A stretch of DNA of 64,000 nt from Mageeibacillus sp. UBA6976 (GTDB lineage Bacteria; Bacillota; Clostridia; Saccharofermentanales; Saccharofermentanaceae): assembly GCA_002450155.1 (NCBI GenBank), contig DJYO01000022.1:66668-130667 (forward strand), in the 5' to 3' direction. The position numbers and the translations under genes were made by a program. The notes below the pieces were generated by a model. The model worked only from the letters and a program-made list of their open reading frames with translations. It searched no databases and was not told the origin of the DNA. Below, in pieces: positions 54,909-63,952 of this stretch (position 1 is the stretch's first letter; every line of letters starts with the position of its first letter).

Positions 54909-56042
54909 ATGGCAGACAGCGACGTAAAGCTCCGCCCGGTCAAATGTCCTTCCTGTGGCGGTTCGATCGAATTCCCCATCGGACGTAACAGGGCCACCTG
55001 TAATTTCTGCGGCAACGAGGTCCTGGTAGATGAGGCCGGATGGCTCGGCCAGATGGATGAATTCGAGATGAAGATGAAGAACGCCGAGTGTGCGCTTGAG
55101 AATAAAGAGTGGGACCATGCCCTCCGCCTTTTCGAATCCTGCCGTGATATAAACGAGACCGACGCCAGATGTTTCAGGGGCATCATCGAGTCCAGGACCC
55201 GCAAACTGACGGCAGGCTTTGACCGGGAGACCGAGTCCATATACCGCTGCTACATTAACCGTGTAGGGCCCCAAGGCGACCCTGAATTTGCCGAAAGCTA
55301 CAAAGGATACCTGCGCAAGGTCGCAGATAACGATGCTGCCACGGCTAAAGCAAATGCCAGACAGAACATAGAGTATTTCGAGAGAGTGATCGAATCCAAG
55401 AAAGAGAGGATCCAAGATCAGGAGAAGAGCATACAGGAGATAAAGGCTAAGCCAAGCGATGAGACCGCTGAGAAGAAATACGGCACAGCCAAGGCAGGTT
55501 TTGCTCTCTCTACAGTGATGCTCTTCCTCGCACCGGTCATTACCGTGGGACTGATAGTTCTGGCTTTCGTGCTGCTTATCAGATCATTCGCAGGCACAGT
55601 GTACCTCGGCGGGATCATCGCATCATTTACAGGCGCCCTGATATTTGCCGGCATTACAAGGTTTGTATGGAAGCACTACCGAAATTCAATACAGACAATA
55701 AAGCGCAGACGTGTCGCAAAACTTCAGGAAGACCATGTCAACGATGAGCGTGAGAAGTCTAAGGCTCAGCAGACCAGTAGCCGTACCTCCGACATAGAGC
55801 AGACCTCAAAGGACATCGAGGAACTAAAGCAGGCAATAGTGCAACAGAACGAATATCTCGCCATAGACCGTACTCTTCGGCTGGCTTACTTTGAGAAGAT
55901 GCACTTTGACGCTGCAGGCATATCCAACAGCATTGAAATAGACCCTGCGATCCAACGTTTCATTGAGCTGGAACGCAATATCAATAAGAGTCTAAAGCCC
56001 GGTTATAAGATGCTGACAAAAGTTAATCCGTCACGCTCTTGA
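54909..56042 (+). CDS. zinc-ribbon, helical-repeat, two-helix membrane protein with coiled coil
   Basis: 377 residues. The N-terminus has CPSCGG and CNFCGNEVLVDE (about 13-45), a zinc ribbon. A TPR-like helical pair follows (AECALENKEWDHALRLFESC, about 58-77), then a coiled-coil segment, two membrane helices (about 197-225 and 231-252), and a long charged coiled coil (about 255-340). Function unknown; the layout suggests a cytoplasmic adaptor held to the membrane. The last 20 bp overlap the convergent acyltransferase gene. Confidence 0.65.
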   Translation: MADSDVKLRPVKCPSCGGSIEFPIGRNRATCNFCGNEVLVDEAGWLGQMDEFEMKMKNAECALENKEWDHALRLFESCRDINETDARCFRGIIESRTRKLTAGFDRETESIYRCYINRVGPQGDPEFAESYKGYLRKVADNDAATAKANARQNIEYFERVIESKKERIQDQEKSIQEIKAKPSDETAEKKYGTAKAGFALSTVMLFLAPVITVGLIVLAFVLLIRSFAGTVYLGGIIASFTGALIFAGITRFVWKHYRNSIQTIKRRRVAKLQEDHVNDEREKSKAQQTSSRTSDIEQTSKDIEELKQAIVQQNEYLAIDRTLRLAYFEKMHFDAAGISNSIEIDPAIQRFIELERNINKSLKPGYKMLTKVNPSRS

Positions 56043-57195
56043 CCTTGCCACGGAATATACACTGCTTGATCCTATCGAAGACCCATTTGCATCCCAGCGG
56101 TCCCAGTATACCGATGAGAACATATGCTATCTTTATGCCGGGGCTTATCTCCCAGTAATACCATTCCGTTTCACGGAAATACTCTGCGTCAAAATATAAC
56201 AGCTCAGTAATGTTGTCATTTATCAACAGCAGAATGAGATTAAAGATGTTAAAGAATGCGATATGCAGTCCCATTATCCAGAAAGTATTACAGGACATAA
56301 AGTTAACGAACCTGCTCTCATAAACAGGCTTTCCGACGAGCTCAACAAATGTAAGCCAGAAGAGAATGCCGACTAAAGATGACACAAGAGGCGTCACAAT
56401 ATAAGGGCTTGTAAATCCCGACAGGTCATCTATGTTGTCGAAAGCTACATCGTAGGGCATAGGAAGGCAGATGGTCCTTACCATGTTTAATAAGAGCAGT
56501 CCGAACATCAACCCTATCTTAGCTCCGCCGGGCATTGCGGTGTGCCCCTTTTCAAGATAGTCCCTGTATACTATGCCCAGCTCGAGGAAGGGCAGGAAGA
56601 ACAGGATCTTGAGCGGCAGGAGGAAAAAGTTGGTATCCCCGGGATATACGAGATCTTCCATATGCTGAGCCTGATAAACCACATAGAGATGTGCGCATGT
56701 AAAGATGGCCAGCATAACGAAGCTGTTCCATATCCTAAGCTTTGACAGGAGCTTCTTTATGACGGCATAGAACATGAGGGTGGCAAACAGTGTAATGACA
56801 AACCACATGGGAGTTACCATCGCATAAGGCGTACCGACGGTTATCACGTTCTCAAGCATATATCCGATGTATCCGCCGGGATAGGACGGCATCTCGCCTG
56901 TCTTGATAAGATCCAGAAGCCACTGTATCCCCAGAACGGCTATTGATATACCGAAATATGGAAGCAGGAGCGTCTTGAGCTTCTTTAGTGTGTATGCCCC
57001 GAGTTTGGTTGTCTTATCCACCTTGTTAAAGTATCCGGAGATAAAGACGAACATCGGCATAAAGAAGGAATTATACGGGATGAAATCTCCGAATATATTG
57101 AAGGCTGTAAATGTATGGTGATCGACGACCATAAAGATTCCGATCGCCGATAACACCATGAATTTCTTATTCGATTTACTGCGTTGCTGTACCAT
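56023..57195 (-). CDS. acyltransferase-3 family membrane protein
   Basis: 390 residues, about ten membrane helices. LSAIGIFMVVDHHTFTAF at the start has the catalytic His of the family (usually H in R/D-x-x-x-x-H); SFFMPMFVFISGYF and LPYFGIS follow. It probably transfers acetyl or another acyl group to a surface polysaccharide or lipid. It starts 4 bp after the flavin reductase gene, an operon without an obvious functional link. Confidence 0.82.
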   Translation of the reverse strand: MVQQRSKSNKKFMVLSAIGIFMVVDHHTFTAFNIFGDFIPYNSFFMPMFVFISGYFNKVDKTTKLGAYTLKKLKTLLLPYFGISIAVLGIQWLLDLIKTGEMPSYPGGYIGYMLENVITVGTPYAMVTPMWFVITLFATLMFYAVIKKLLSKLRIWNSFVMLAIFTCAHLYVVYQAQHMEDLVYPGDTNFFLLPLKILFFLPFLELGIVYRDYLEKGHTAMPGGAKIGLMFGLLLLNMVRTICLPMPYDVAFDNIDDLSGFTSPYIVTPLVSSLVGILFWLTFVELVGKPVYESRFVNFMSCNTFWIMGLHIAFFNIFNLILLLINDNITELLYFDAEYFRETEWYYWEISPGIKIAYVLIGILGPLGCKWVFDRIKQCIFRGKVKSVTD

Positions 57196-57199
57196 AATC

Positions 57200-57763
57200 T
57201 TACTTGATCTTAAGACCGTCTTTGAATGCTTCGCCTACTCTTCCGGAGACCTTGTAATATCCATGTGTATAAGGGTCAAATGCTATAGCTTCTATAGAAT
57301 CAATATCGACTTTGTCATCTTTGAGATTAGCTTCTTCCACAGAGGTCCTTACGACCTTGCCGATAACGCCAATACCGGTCTCATCGTTTTGGTATTCAAC
57401 GAATTCGCACTCTAAGGCAATGGGGAATTCATTGATAACAGGTGCATCTACAAGATCGGACTTGGTATATGTCAGACCACTTCTCTCAAACTTATCAGGA
57501 ACTTTATTACCGCTGACGATTCCAAAATAGTCGGCTTCTACAACATGCTTTGCATCAGCTATATGGACAACAAATCCCTTGCGGGCCTTTATGTTCTGGA
57601 CTGTCTTATGTGTTTCTGTCAGGTTGAGCGCAACATAGTCTCTCTCGAGCATGGTGCCCCATGCCGCATTCATAACATCAACTGTACCGTCTTCATTGAA
57701 TGTGGAGATCAATAAAACAGGCATAGGGAATATTGCTTCAGTGGTCTTGATTTCTTTCTTCAT
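57200..57763 (-). CDS. flavin reductase family protein
   Basis: 187 residues from the ATG at 57763 (GGAGG 7 bases upstream). FMN-binding split-barrel: IFPMPVLLISTFNEDG at the N-terminus, VMNAAWGTMLERDYVALNL, KGFVVHIADAKHVVEADYFG and ALECEFVEYQ. Such proteins reduce free flavin with NAD(P)H or bind flavin for electron transfer; the partner is unknown. Cotranscribed with the acyltransferase gene 4 bp behind. Confidence 0.85.
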   Translation of the reverse strand: MKKEIKTTEAIFPMPVLLISTFNEDGTVDVMNAAWGTMLERDYVALNLTETHKTVQNIKARKGFVVHIADAKHVVEADYFGIVSGNKVPDKFERSGLTYTKSDLVDAPVINEFPIALECEFVEYQNDETGIGVIGKVVRTSVEEANLKDDKVDIDSIEAIAFDPYTHGYYKVSGRVGEAFKDGLKIK

Positions 57764-57854
57764 GATGATACCTCCATCCGGGATCTGAATTATAAAGAGA
57801 TACACTAATTATACAGTTATTATCAATCATCCGGCAGAGTTACAGCTTGGCAGA

Positions 57855-58325
57855 TTACAGGTCGTACATCATAAAGTTACCGTTATGCTTGAAACCATAT
57901 GCCGTATAAAGCTTGACGCCTTCATCAGAAGCTGTGATGTGGACTGATCCGCAGCCATATTCTCTCGCTTCGCCAATAACATGATCCAGCAGATGCCTTG
58001 CGATCCCCATACGCCTGTATCCCGGATCTGTATACATGCTTGAGAGAAGGCCGAGTTTTCCGGACGGACAGGAAAAATAAGGCGGCTTCTCCACAAAGGA
58101 CATTCCGCTCGTACCCACGATCCTGTCCCCGTCTTTGGCAATCCAGGAAACGAATGTGCCATCTGCCATATGTCTGTGGTAATGATCAAACAGTGCTGAC
58201 TTCAGATCAACGCCATCAGGAACAGTTTTGCCCGAAGACACATATTCCTCAGTTAATTGAGTGATCCTCATATCAATAAAAGCTTCGAGTTCTATATCTG
58301 AAAGTCTTTTATATATTATCTCCAT
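57855..58325 (-). CDS. GNAT family N-acetyltransferase
   Basis: 156 residues from the ATG at 58325 (GAGG 7 bases upstream); the frame upstream of it overlaps the phosphatase gene and is not family-like. SSMYTDPGYRRMGIARHLLD (about 99-118) holds the acetyl-CoA loop R-R-x-G-I-A; the end has ITASDEGVKLYTAYGFK. Substrate unknown. It is the last gene of the run beginning at 61925. Confidence 0.85.
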   Translation of the reverse strand: MEIIYKRLSDIELEAFIDMRITQLTEEYVSSGKTVPDGVDLKSALFDHYHRHMADGTFVSWIAKDGDRIVGTSGMSFVEKPPYFSCPSGKLGLLSSMYTDPGYRRMGIARHLLDHVIGEAREYGCGSVHITASDEGVKLYTAYGFKHNGNFMMYDL

Positions 58326-58366
58326 CTGATACCTCTTCAAAAAAACTATATCATCCAGCATGTATA

Positions 58367-58909
58367 TTAACAGATGCGTTCTGCTATAACACACTCGCCG
58401 TTTCTGTATCTTGCATGAGTTTTGGAAATCCTGAAGCCCGAATGCTTCAATTCTGATAACAATGTATGCATAAAAAAACCGTGGGTCACGACTGTACAAT
58501 CGCGATCATCGCATAACAGTTCAACAAATCTCTTTGCTCTTTCACGGGAAAGAGTCCTTGATTCCGGTTGTCTGGAATGATCCATATACCATTGGATCCT
58601 TCCGATAGCTTTCCAAAACCACTGAGAGAGCTTGAGCCTTGTGTCAAATCCCGATCTTAGCGGAACTTCATCTATAAGCTCTGAAACGATGAATTCTCTC
58701 TGCCCGAATAGCATATGTGCTGTATCTCTGCTTCTTGGCAAAGTGCTAATATAAATTGCATTATCAGAAACTTCTGGCAGATCATATCTCTCGTCTGCCA
58801 AAGGCGCTCTGTCGTAATCCCGGCAATCTCTGTCAAACTCTGCCGAATCACATAGTCCCTGCCATTTAAAATCCACCTTACCGTGTCTGATGATAAAGAT
58901 CTTACACAT
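58367..58909 (-). CDS. histidine phosphatase family protein
   Basis: 180 residues. IFIIRHGKVDF (4-14) carries the phospho-accepting His; VVTHGFFMHTLL (about 139-150) the second His. Branch of small phosphatases acting on phosphosugars or alpha-ribazole phosphate; the exact substrate is not clear. Its ATG overlaps the EFR1 stop by 8 bp. Confidence 0.82.
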   Translation of the reverse strand: MCKIFIIRHGKVDFKWQGLCDSAEFDRDCRDYDRAPLADERYDLPEVSDNAIYISTLPRSRDTAHMLFGQREFIVSELIDEVPLRSGFDTRLKLSQWFWKAIGRIQWYMDHSRQPESRTLSRERAKRFVELLCDDRDCTVVTHGFFMHTLLSELKHSGFRISKTHARYRNGECVIAERIC

Positions 58910-59675
58910 ACTTCTCTATCACACTTTGTTCTACAACCTGCTTACCGAGAAGAGTGATCGCCTGCTGGGGACACTTGTTGATACACCTGTAGCACATGGT
59001 GCACCTGTCACCCGGAACGATCTTTCCCTCAACAACAGATATATTGTCCATGGGGCACAAGCTTACACATGAGCCGCATCCTACACATTTTCCCGGGTCG
59101 ATCTTAAGCTTGGAAGAATAATGCTTCGTTTTGTGTCCAAAGTAAAGTCTCTGCCCAAAGAGGCCTGCAAGCTGATAAATCGGGCCTAATCCTTCACGGG
59201 GCGGATCGTCTTCTCTGAGGCGCCGGACTGAATCTTTTATCTTTTGCTCCGCAGATCTGACCAATGCTCTATTTACTTCGAGGGGTCTCTTAAGTGCCTT
59301 CTCATCTCCTATACTGTCAGGCATCTTCAGATGCAGCCCTCCGATGATCTCCGCACCATGATCATGTAGAAGGCGTCCTAACAGTCCTGCTCCGTCACCA
59401 CTGAACAGCCCCATGGTTGCTATTATGAACACTTTCTTGTTCATCCATAGTTCTTTGTTATTTGTAATAAAATCCCTCAGGATCTTTGGCACAGTGCTGA
59501 ATTGAACGGGATAAGCAAAGACCAGCAGATCAGAATGTTCTATCTCCTGTATAACGTTATCATCTTCTATTGAGAAGACCGCAGAATCCTTATCGTATTC
59601 TCTGCAAAAGAATTCTGCAGCGTACCTTGAATTACCTGTGCCGCTAAAATATATACCTGTCATTTCTTTATCCAT
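58902..59675 (-). CDS. EFR1-type flavodoxin-ferredoxin fusion
   Basis: 257 residues. Flavodoxin domain (1-160) with YFSGTGNSRYAAEF as FMN loop and FAYPVQFSTVP, fused to a two-cluster ferredoxin domain: CVGCGSCVSLCPM and CTMCYRCINKCPQ (about 197-240), both with the 4Fe-4S pattern. Members shuttle electrons inside Clostridia. Coupled to its neighbours by 8-bp overlaps on both sides. Confidence 0.88.
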   Translation of the reverse strand: MDKEMTGIYFSGTGNSRYAAEFFCREYDKDSAVFSIEDDNVIQEIEHSDLLVFAYPVQFSTVPKILRDFITNNKELWMNKKVFIIATMGLFSGDGAGLLGRLLHDHGAEIIGGLHLKMPDSIGDEKALKRPLEVNRALVRSAEQKIKDSVRRLREDDPPREGLGPIYQLAGLFGQRLYFGHKTKHYSSKLKIDPGKCVGCGSCVSLCPMDNISVVEGKIVPGDRCTMCYRCINKCPQQAITLLGKQVVEQSVIEKYV

Positions 59676-60123
59676 CTTGCTGATAAGCGTCTTCCTCGGA
59701 GTTCTTTTTCCATGTCATCAGGTCTTCAGTCATACGGGCGGCGGTCCTGGTATCAAGCCTCCATCTGATCAGCATAACCCCGGCATAGACGATAACGATG
59801 CTAAGAGATACTGCAAGAGCGGTAATAAGGAGCTCCGTTGTAAATTGCCTTCCTCCGAACATAAAGATAAGAAGGATCGTGATTATCAGGGCGAGCCTAA
59901 TGACCTCTTGAACGACTGCCTGTCCCAGAGACATCTCCTTGCCGGAACTCAGTACCAGCCCCGGTATGCTGGCAAGCGCCCCATACAAAATAGGGTATAT
60001 AAATATCTCATAGCCGAATCTCTGTTCCGGACTAAATATCAGACCAAGTACGAACATGGCAACATTTATGAGCGTCACAATGATAAAAAAGCTGGTCAAT
60101 GTATCTCTGATACGGTCTCTCAT
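59668..60123 (-). CDS. DUF3021 family membrane protein
   Basis: 151 residues, four membrane helices (about 10-30, 41-60, 73-90, 98-120) and a short basic tail. The pair LytTR regulator plus DUF3021 is a common module in Clostridia and lactic bacteria, where the membrane protein controls the regulator. One base separates it from the LytTR gene. Confidence 0.82.
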   Translation of the reverse strand: MRDRIRDTLTSFFIIVTLINVAMFVLGLIFSPEQRFGYEIFIYPILYGALASIPGLVLSSGKEMSLGQAVVQEVIRLALIITILLIFMFGGRQFTTELLITALAVSLSIVIVYAGVMLIRWRLDTRTAARMTEDLMTWKKNSEEDAYQQDG

Positions 60124-60124
60124 A

Positions 60125-60562
60125 TTAGCTCTTCAACCTCTCTTTGATATCGGGCACATATTTACGGGATATGATAACTTTCTCTCCATTGTCGAGGATG
60201 CAGAGGAACCTCCCGTTAAGTGCCGGCTTAATGGCGTCTATCTTCATCAGGTTAACGACCACAGATTTTGATATCCGTGCATATTTACGGTCTGCGAGAA
60301 TGGTCTCGAATTCATATAATCTCTTCTTCGATTCATAGCATTCGCCTTTGAGATATATGAAAGTCTTATCGTCAACGGATTCGATATAGTAGATGTCGGT
60401 AACGGGAATACGGTATCTCTTCTCACCCTGAAGGCCTTCTACAACGCCCTGGCGCGATTTGATAAAGTGGATGATATCGCGCACGTTATCATCCACCTTG
60501 TGGCATCCTATTTCGATGTATTCCACATCATCCGGACCAATGGTCTTAATAATCGTTTCCAT
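60125..60562 (-). CDS. stand-alone LytTR-domain transcriptional regulator
   Basis: 145 residues. The C-terminal two thirds have the LytTR fold: VTDIYYIESVDDKTFIYL, YARISKSVVVNLMKIDAIKP, GEKVIISRKYVPDIKERL. There is no response-regulator receiver domain. DUF3021 lies 1 bp downstream, the canonical partner. It overlaps the large hydrolase gene upstream by 17 bp, so it may regulate the operon it sits in. Confidence 0.85.
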   Translation of the reverse strand: METIIKTIGPDDVEYIEIGCHKVDDNVRDIIHFIKSRQGVVEGLQGEKRYRIPVTDIYYIESVDDKTFIYLKGECYESKKRLYEFETILADRKYARISKSVVVNLMKIDAIKPALNGRFLCILDNGEKVIISRKYVPDIKERLKS

Positions 60563-61925
60563 TCAGATCGATAGTATCCGGCACCTCGAAAGTACCTTCC
60601 CCCTTCAGATAGCAGTCAAAGAATCTCAACACAAGACCGTTCACTGTATCTATGCATTTTCCGTTATCTATATCTCCGCTTCCAAGATTCTTCGCAAGGA
60701 CCGGCGAGAAAAGAGGAAGATCTGTGAGATCCATGTGTTTTGCGCCAATAAGGCCAACTTCAAAGCCTTCAGTTGCTCTTCTCAGTATAACACTGTTTAC
60801 ATACATAGGTTCTCCCGCGATATCCCGGTGATGGCTCTCCTGATCGATGCATAAAAGCGGCGTGGTATAAGGCTGCTCATTAACAGACGGTATCCCGCCC
60901 TGAACGCCAGTCTCTTCTCCGAGCATTGTTCCGTCAAGATCGATAACTGCACTTATATCATCTCTTCTTCCAACTGTAACAGCAGTTGCGCCTCCGAGAG
61001 AGTGGCCTATCAGTCCGATTGTATCTGTATCTATAAGATCAATGGCTGCATCAATACCGGATCTGTCATCTTCTGTAAAGAACCAGGAATCATTGTAGCC
61101 TCCGTCTGCAGCAGCCTTCAGTGTATCGATCACAAAATTGACATCAGCTTCGCGGAGCTCCATCCATGCTGAAGTTACAGAATAGATCTCCTCCTCGGAA
61201 TATGTACCGTCTTCACTTCCGCCGATCTTCAGTGCACTGCTGAAAAAATCCGGTGATACCGTGATCGTCCTGCCCTGTGAATCCTTGGTGAAGAATGAAT
61301 GATACGGGTGGTCGAGGCTTACTACAACATATCCGTGACTTGCAAGCTCCATAAATGTAGATGAATTACTCTGATAGTAACCAAATGCACCGTGGGAGAA
61401 TACAATAAGAGGAAGAGTGTCTTTCTCATCACAGTCCTCAGGATAATAGAAATGAACGGGAACTTCCCTGTACGAACCGTCGTCTTCAAATTCCTCCGTC
61501 CTGCTATGATCGATCAGAATGGCATGTTCCTGAGAAACGGAATAGTCTCCTGTCAGAGTCCTGCCGTGATAGTCTGCAAAAACAAATGCAGGAATAAGAT
61601 TTACTGCAATTAATACGATGCTTATTACCGCGCTCAAGACTATCGAAGCCTTGTTCTTGAGTTTAGTATTCTTGCGCGATGCAAGCATTATTATCAGCGA
61701 GACAGCTATTCTTACGATCAGTATCGTGAGCATTGCCGTGAACCTGAAACTGAGGTCGATACCGGGGAACAGGACCATTATCAGGAAGATAACAAGCTGA
61801 GAGCAGTTTATGACCATTCTCTTCCTTGTCCACTCCTTCTTGGCAGAGGATGTGAGGATCTCCCGAACCATGAACCCCAGTTCAATTATCGATAACAGAA
61901 CAAATAATAAAACAGCCATTCGCAA
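60546..61925 (-). CDS. membrane-anchored alpha/beta hydrolase, PAF-acetylhydrolase-like
   Basis: 459 residues. Three to four N-terminal membrane helices (about 1-130) precede a hydrolase domain. GLIGHSLGGATAV holds the nucleophile Ser; the Asp of VIDLDGTML and His in GAKHMDL (late) complete a likely triad. Pattern of the platelet-activating-factor acetylhydrolase/dienelactone hydrolase family. The active site is probably outside the cell. First gene of a six-gene run to 57855; promoter visible at 61952-61980. Confidence 0.8.
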   Translation of the reverse strand: MRMAVLLFVLLSIIELGFMVREILTSSAKKEWTRKRMVINCSQLVIFLIMVLFPGIDLSFRFTAMLTILIVRIAVSLIIMLASRKNTKLKNKASIVLSAVISIVLIAVNLIPAFVFADYHGRTLTGDYSVSQEHAILIDHSRTEEFEDDGSYREVPVHFYYPEDCDEKDTLPLIVFSHGAFGYYQSNSSTFMELASHGYVVVSLDHPYHSFFTKDSQGRTITVSPDFFSSALKIGGSEDGTYSEEEIYSVTSAWMELREADVNFVIDTLKAAADGGYNDSWFFTEDDRSGIDAAIDLIDTDTIGLIGHSLGGATAVTVGRRDDISAVIDLDGTMLGEETGVQGGIPSVNEQPYTTPLLCIDQESHHRDIAGEPMYVNSVILRRATEGFEVGLIGAKHMDLTDLPLFSPVLAKNLGSGDIDNGKCIDTVNGLVLRFFDCYLKGEGTFEVPDTIDLNGNDY

Positions 61926-61951
61926 AACCTTCCTTTCGATCTGTTAATGCG

Positions 61952-61980
61952 AATATATTCTTGCTTTGCGGGCAATACAA
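61952..61980 (-). promoter_or_regulatory. promoter of the hydrolase-LytTR-DUF3021-EFR1 operon
   Basis: On the minus strand TTGTAT (61975-61980) and TATATT (61952-61957) are 17 bases apart, about 27 bases before the ATG at 61925. Confidence 0.6.
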
Positions 61981-62049
61981 TATACCGGAGGGTAAGATGC
62001 ATTATTCTCCGGCAAGATGCTGTTTACTGTTTTATTGCATATCATCCGG

Positions 62050-62472
62050 TTACGCTTTTCGCGCATTCCTTAACAGATCCAGAAGGCCCTTTTCCTTGAT
62101 TATCGCCAGCCCCTGACCTTCATCGCCAAGTATGAGAACGTTGTCGCCGGGATTGATGTCAAATATCTTTCTTGCCTTTGCCGGAAGCACGATCTGGCCC
62201 TTATCACCTACCTTGACCATGCCGAAGATATGCTTGCCTTTGGGAGGCACTCCAAGTCCAAGATCCTCTCCGCTATTCTTGTCATAATTCAGAAGATCGT
62301 CTATGGATACACCGAAAGCATCAGCTATAAGCTTACATTTCTCGATATCAGGCAAAGACTCGCCGGTCTCGTATTTCGAGAGGGTCTGCCTCGAAACACC
62401 GATCATATCGGCAAGTTCCTCCTGTGAGAGATCATGATACTTTCTAAGTTCTACAAGATTATCCTTGAACAT
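62050..62472 (-). CDS. HTH-XRE regulator fused to AbrB/SpoVT-like domain
   Basis: 140 residues from the ATG at 62472 (AAGGAG 7-8 bases upstream). Residues 1-60 are an XRE helix-turn-helix (LSQEELADMIGVSRQTLSKYE). Residues about 84-125 (VKVGDKGQIVLPAKARKIFD and PGDNVLILGD) are an AbrB/MraZ-type swapped-hairpin DNA-binding domain. Two DNA-binding modules in one chain suggest cooperative binding of two sites. Start overlaps the acyltransferase stop by 14 bp. Confidence 0.85.
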   Translation of the reverse strand: MFKDNLVELRKYHDLSQEELADMIGVSRQTLSKYETGESLPDIEKCKLIADAFGVSIDDLLNYDKNSGEDLGLGVPPKGKHIFGMVKVGDKGQIVLPAKARKIFDINPGDNVLILGDEGQGLAIIKEKGLLDLLRNARKA

Positions 62473-63547
62473 TTTTATTCTCCTTCTTCTTAGATATACC
62501 CAGCACTGCCCATCTGAAGAACGGTATCTTCGAGATGACGAAGTACAATATATATGACAATACAAAACCTGCTATTGCGCTCAGAAGATAGCATCCCCAC
62601 GCCGGGACGAGACCCGGCTTAGCAATATAAAGTGCAACCATTGAGATCCCCAGATAGTGGAAGATATATAGTCCCCAGCTGTGAGATCCCATCCACTTCG
62701 TGAAGTTATTCGTAAAGTCAATGTACTTCGCAAAACCACCTACCATTGCAACACAACCGAACCAGCTGTACAAGAGGAACAGCGGTGAACGGTATACCGG
62801 ATCATCAGCATAATTCTGACCGAAGTAAACGATGCAGAAAGCAGCGCCAAGGCCAACCGCGATAACAGCAAAGAGCGGGAAGAACCTCTTCGTTACTTCT
62901 ATAACTTCGTCATGCGAGAAGACGAAGTATCCAATTAGATATGCCAGAAAATAAAGTCCGAATCTGTAGCAGACGATCACCGGAGTGTTAAGGATCTGTC
63001 CAGCGCCCCAAAACAGCACTGCTATAAGGATCAATACCCACAAAGGCGTCTTCCTGCAGATGTTCCAGAAACGGTCTTTGTCGATCTTCTTTATAAGGAC
63101 GATAGCAAGAGAGAACAGCCAGAGCATCTGGATATACCAGAGCACGCCGATTCCTGAGAGACAATATATAATGTATTTTACAAACCCGGGAGCCTCGATA
63201 GATCCCATCTCGCTGAAAGATGTATTGATATATCCCTGTATAAACTGGAAAACAAAGAGTCCGATCGTTGACGGCACAAGAAGCTTTACGGTCCTGCTCT
63301 TTATGAATTCTTTTCCTGTGTGCCTTTCAAGATAGTATCTCGCGCTGATGCCTGAAACGATGAAGAGAAGTGCCATAAACCACGGATAAACGATGTACTG
63401 ATATACATCGTAATACTGAACTTCCAGATCTGTGATCTTTCCAAGCGTGCCAAGGATCCCTTCAGCGTTATACATATAAAAGACATGATAAATGACGACC
63501 AGTACGACTGTTACCCATCTCAGATTGTCTATGTATGGCTTTCTCAT
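62459..63547 (-). CDS. acyltransferase-3 family membrane protein
   Basis: 362 residues, about ten membrane helices. YIDNLRWVTVVLVVIYHVFY (5-24) contains the R-x-x-x...H family pattern, followed by WFMALLFIVSGISARYYLE. O-acyltransferase of unknown acceptor. AAGGTGG precedes the ATG. Cotranscribed with the XRE-AbrB regulator, which may autoregulate the pair. Second acyltransferase-3 protein in the window, only distantly similar to the 56023-57195 one. Confidence 0.82.
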   Translation of the reverse strand: MRKPYIDNLRWVTVVLVVIYHVFYMYNAEGILGTLGKITDLEVQYYDVYQYIVYPWFMALLFIVSGISARYYLERHTGKEFIKSRTVKLLVPSTIGLFVFQFIQGYINTSFSEMGSIEAPGFVKYIIYCLSGIGVLWYIQMLWLFSLAIVLIKKIDKDRFWNICRKTPLWVLILIAVLFWGAGQILNTPVIVCYRFGLYFLAYLIGYFVFSHDEVIEVTKRFFPLFAVIAVGLGAAFCIVYFGQNYADDPVYRSPLFLLYSWFGCVAMVGGFAKYIDFTNNFTKWMGSHSWGLYIFHYLGISMVALYIAKPGLVPAWGCYLLSAIAGFVLSYILYFVISKIPFFRWAVLGISKKKENKNVQG

Positions 63548-63952
63548 GTTTTTACCACCTTTGCTACTAATCTTAACATGATTCTATATGGCAGAAAAAC
63601 AAAAGACCACCAACCACAATTAACAGCCGATGGCTTTTTGTGTTAAAAATCGTTGCAAACAGATTCGGATCGTTCTGTCAGGGTAGCCTCTGTTTATTAT
63701 ATTCTTGATTTATCGTACCAAGACATCTTCAAGATCTGGTTTGATGGGGTGTCCGACGCGTAAAAACGGGAATTGTAATATTACAATTGATGCGGAGTAT
63801 CTATTTAGCCGGCAGAGATATGAATACGGGATAATTGCATCCCTGACTAACACACTATCCTTTATATATATACATTTTTCAAATATTCTTGATATAATGT
63901 GATTTGGAGGGAAGACAAATTTAGAAAAAGAATTATATCGAGGTGAGTGCTG
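63548..63952. other. gene-free stretch with 18-bp perfect palindrome
   Basis: No convincing gene; a small plus-strand frame (63705-63902) has no SD and no protein-like pattern. AATTGTAATATTACAATT at 63771-63788 is a perfect palindrome and a good operator candidate. TGATATAAT (63890-63898) is an extended -10 for the plus-strand gene starting at 63953. Confidence 0.5.
63890..63898 (+). promoter_or_regulatory. extended -10 of the gene at the right edge
   Basis: TGATATAAT, 54 bases before the ATG at 63953. Confidence 0.45.

Noticed and set aside
54714..55415. Long minus-strand open frame of 233 codons opposite the zinc-ribbon gene
   Set aside because: Most of it mirrors a clear plus-strand gene with zinc-ribbon, membrane and coiled-coil features; only the last part (54714-54890) lies outside and is listed separately as a doubtful fragment.
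61985..62014. CCGGAG/CTCCGG hairpin behind the XRE-AbrB gene
   Set aside because: 6-bp stem with a 16-base loop and no T-tract; too weak to call a terminator.
63705..63902. Plus-strand 65-codon frame in the right-hand gap
   Set aside because: No SD, no protein-like pattern, and it contains both the 18-bp palindrome and the next gene's promoter.
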